Shown: one piece after another, positions 63,552 through 64,000 of the stretch
Numbering within the stretch: the first letter of the stretch is position 1
How the letters are laid out: every line of letters begins with the position of its first letter
NCBI GenBank assembly: GCA_001936135.1
Contig: CP012813.1
Location: 806,001 to 870,000 of the forward strand
DNA: 64,000 bases
Source: Saccharomycopsis fibuligera x Saccharomycopsis cf. fibuligera
Taxonomy: Eukaryota > Ascomycota > Saccharomycetes > Ascoideales > Saccharomycopsidaceae
Direction: 5' to 3'
Made by a program: the position numbers and the translations under genes
The notes under the pieces: model-generated
Told to the model about the DNA's origin: nothing
Database searches by the model: none
What the model saw: only the letters and a program-made list of their open reading frames with translations

Positions 63552-64000
63552 GCGCAGACAGTTGCAACATCACTGGAACCTACCCAACTTTCAGGATGCC
63601 TCATTGGGTCGACTACATATCGCCATCCTACAAATCCCTTCGCAAAAGGGTCACCAAAAAGTATGGCTTGGTGACCCTCATTGCCTCAGTTGCCATTGTC
63701 GCTCTGATATCGGTGTACAACTATCTCTACAAAAGATACTACTACACAGTGAGCAAGAAGCTCAAGTCCGTTTATCACTCGCACTCAATAAGACATGTGT
63801 TATTGGTCAATTCTGAGGTTTTGAGAATCATTGCCTTCTGGTGCATCTTCTCATTGCTCGTTATTACTCCGGAAACTTATGGCGATCTATTATTCATCAC
63901 CAAGAGGCTTGGCAGAGTATCTGCGACATTGCTACCAACGGTACTATTCCTCACGCTTCGGCCATCGCCGTTGCCCAAGACAATGTACTTGACCTTGATT
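63542..64000 (+). CDS. AIM14: AIM14/YNO1-type ferric reductase-like NADPH oxidase, N-terminal part
   Basis: The frame runs off the right edge; 153 codons are visible. The start is the first ATG in frame (63542), with a second ATG two codons later. A KKYGLVTLIASVAIVALISVYNYLYK membrane segment (about 41-66) and a later FWCIFSLLVITPETYGDLLFITKRLGRVSATLLPTVLFLTLRPSPLP block match S. cerevisiae Aim14 (KYGYYVLII; KRLGRLSYALIPLNLFLTLRP). The family has a heme-binding membrane core and a C-terminal FAD/NADPH region; both would lie beyond the window. In yeast the protein (Yno1) makes superoxide at the ER. A short uORF overlaps the start (63516-63551). Confidence 0.8.
   Translation, partial: MSMSADSCNITGTYPTFRMPHWVDYISPSYKSLRKRVTKKYGLVTLIASVAIVALISVYNYLYKRYYYTVSKKLKSVYHSHSIRHVLLVNSEVLRIIAFWCIFSLLVITPETYGDLLFITKRLGRVSATLLPTVLFLTLRPSPLPKTMYLTLI

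Overview
The window looks like chromosomal DNA of a budding yeast (Saccharomycotina). Genes are mostly intronless. The three introns have yeast signals: GTATGT or GTAAGT at the 5' end and a TACTAAC branch site 10-12 bases before the 3' AG. Orthologues are yeast-type (BAS1, SAF1, PEP12, CIN2, GPI1, SPO12, AIM14). Regulators carry long Asn/Gln/Ser/Asp runs, and long T and A homopolymers lie between genes. Remnants of a LINE resembling the Zorro elements of Candida, and the residues found at several in-frame CTG codons, point to a CUG-Ser lineage rather than Saccharomycetaceae. That placement is inference. Species is not assigned. Proteins are described here with the standard code.

Layout, left to right. 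The 3' end of an unknown acidic gene with a basic tail; a borate transporter (BOR1); the Myb regulator BAS1 after a 3.3 kb non-coding stretch; an unrecognised low-complexity 813-residue protein; on the minus strand an F-box/RCC1 protein (SAF1-like) and an endosomal syntaxin (PEP12-like); a MutL homologue of MLH2 type (+); a MATE exporter and a small unknown protein (-).

From 27.3 to 30.2 kb the sequence changes character. It holds two tRNA genes (Arg-UCU and Lys-UUU, the latter with a short intron), 5'-truncated and rearranged LINE fragments and short orphan ORFs. A secreted FAS1-domain protein follows, then a general amino-acid permease gene broken by a deletion of about 60 bp, then a 3.4 kb gene-poor stretch with a 34 bp palindrome.

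The right half has RDI1, a mitochondrial carrier, RSM27 (one intron), GPI1, an HSF-type regulator, CIN2, a 3.9 kb gene desert, an AlkB-type dioxygenase joined to CUE-like, PIP-box and GRF zinc-finger elements, a small coiled-coil protein, SPO12 (one intron), the divergent pair PHB2/NAS6, RPS0 (one intron) and the 5' part of an AIM14-type NADPH oxidase.

Most genes are unrelated housekeeping or regulatory loci, as is normal for yeast. I see no operon-like system, CRISPR array or intact mobile element. The items most worth a second look are the AlkB fusion protein, the recent break in the permease gene, the CTG decoding question and the LINE remnants beside tRNA genes.
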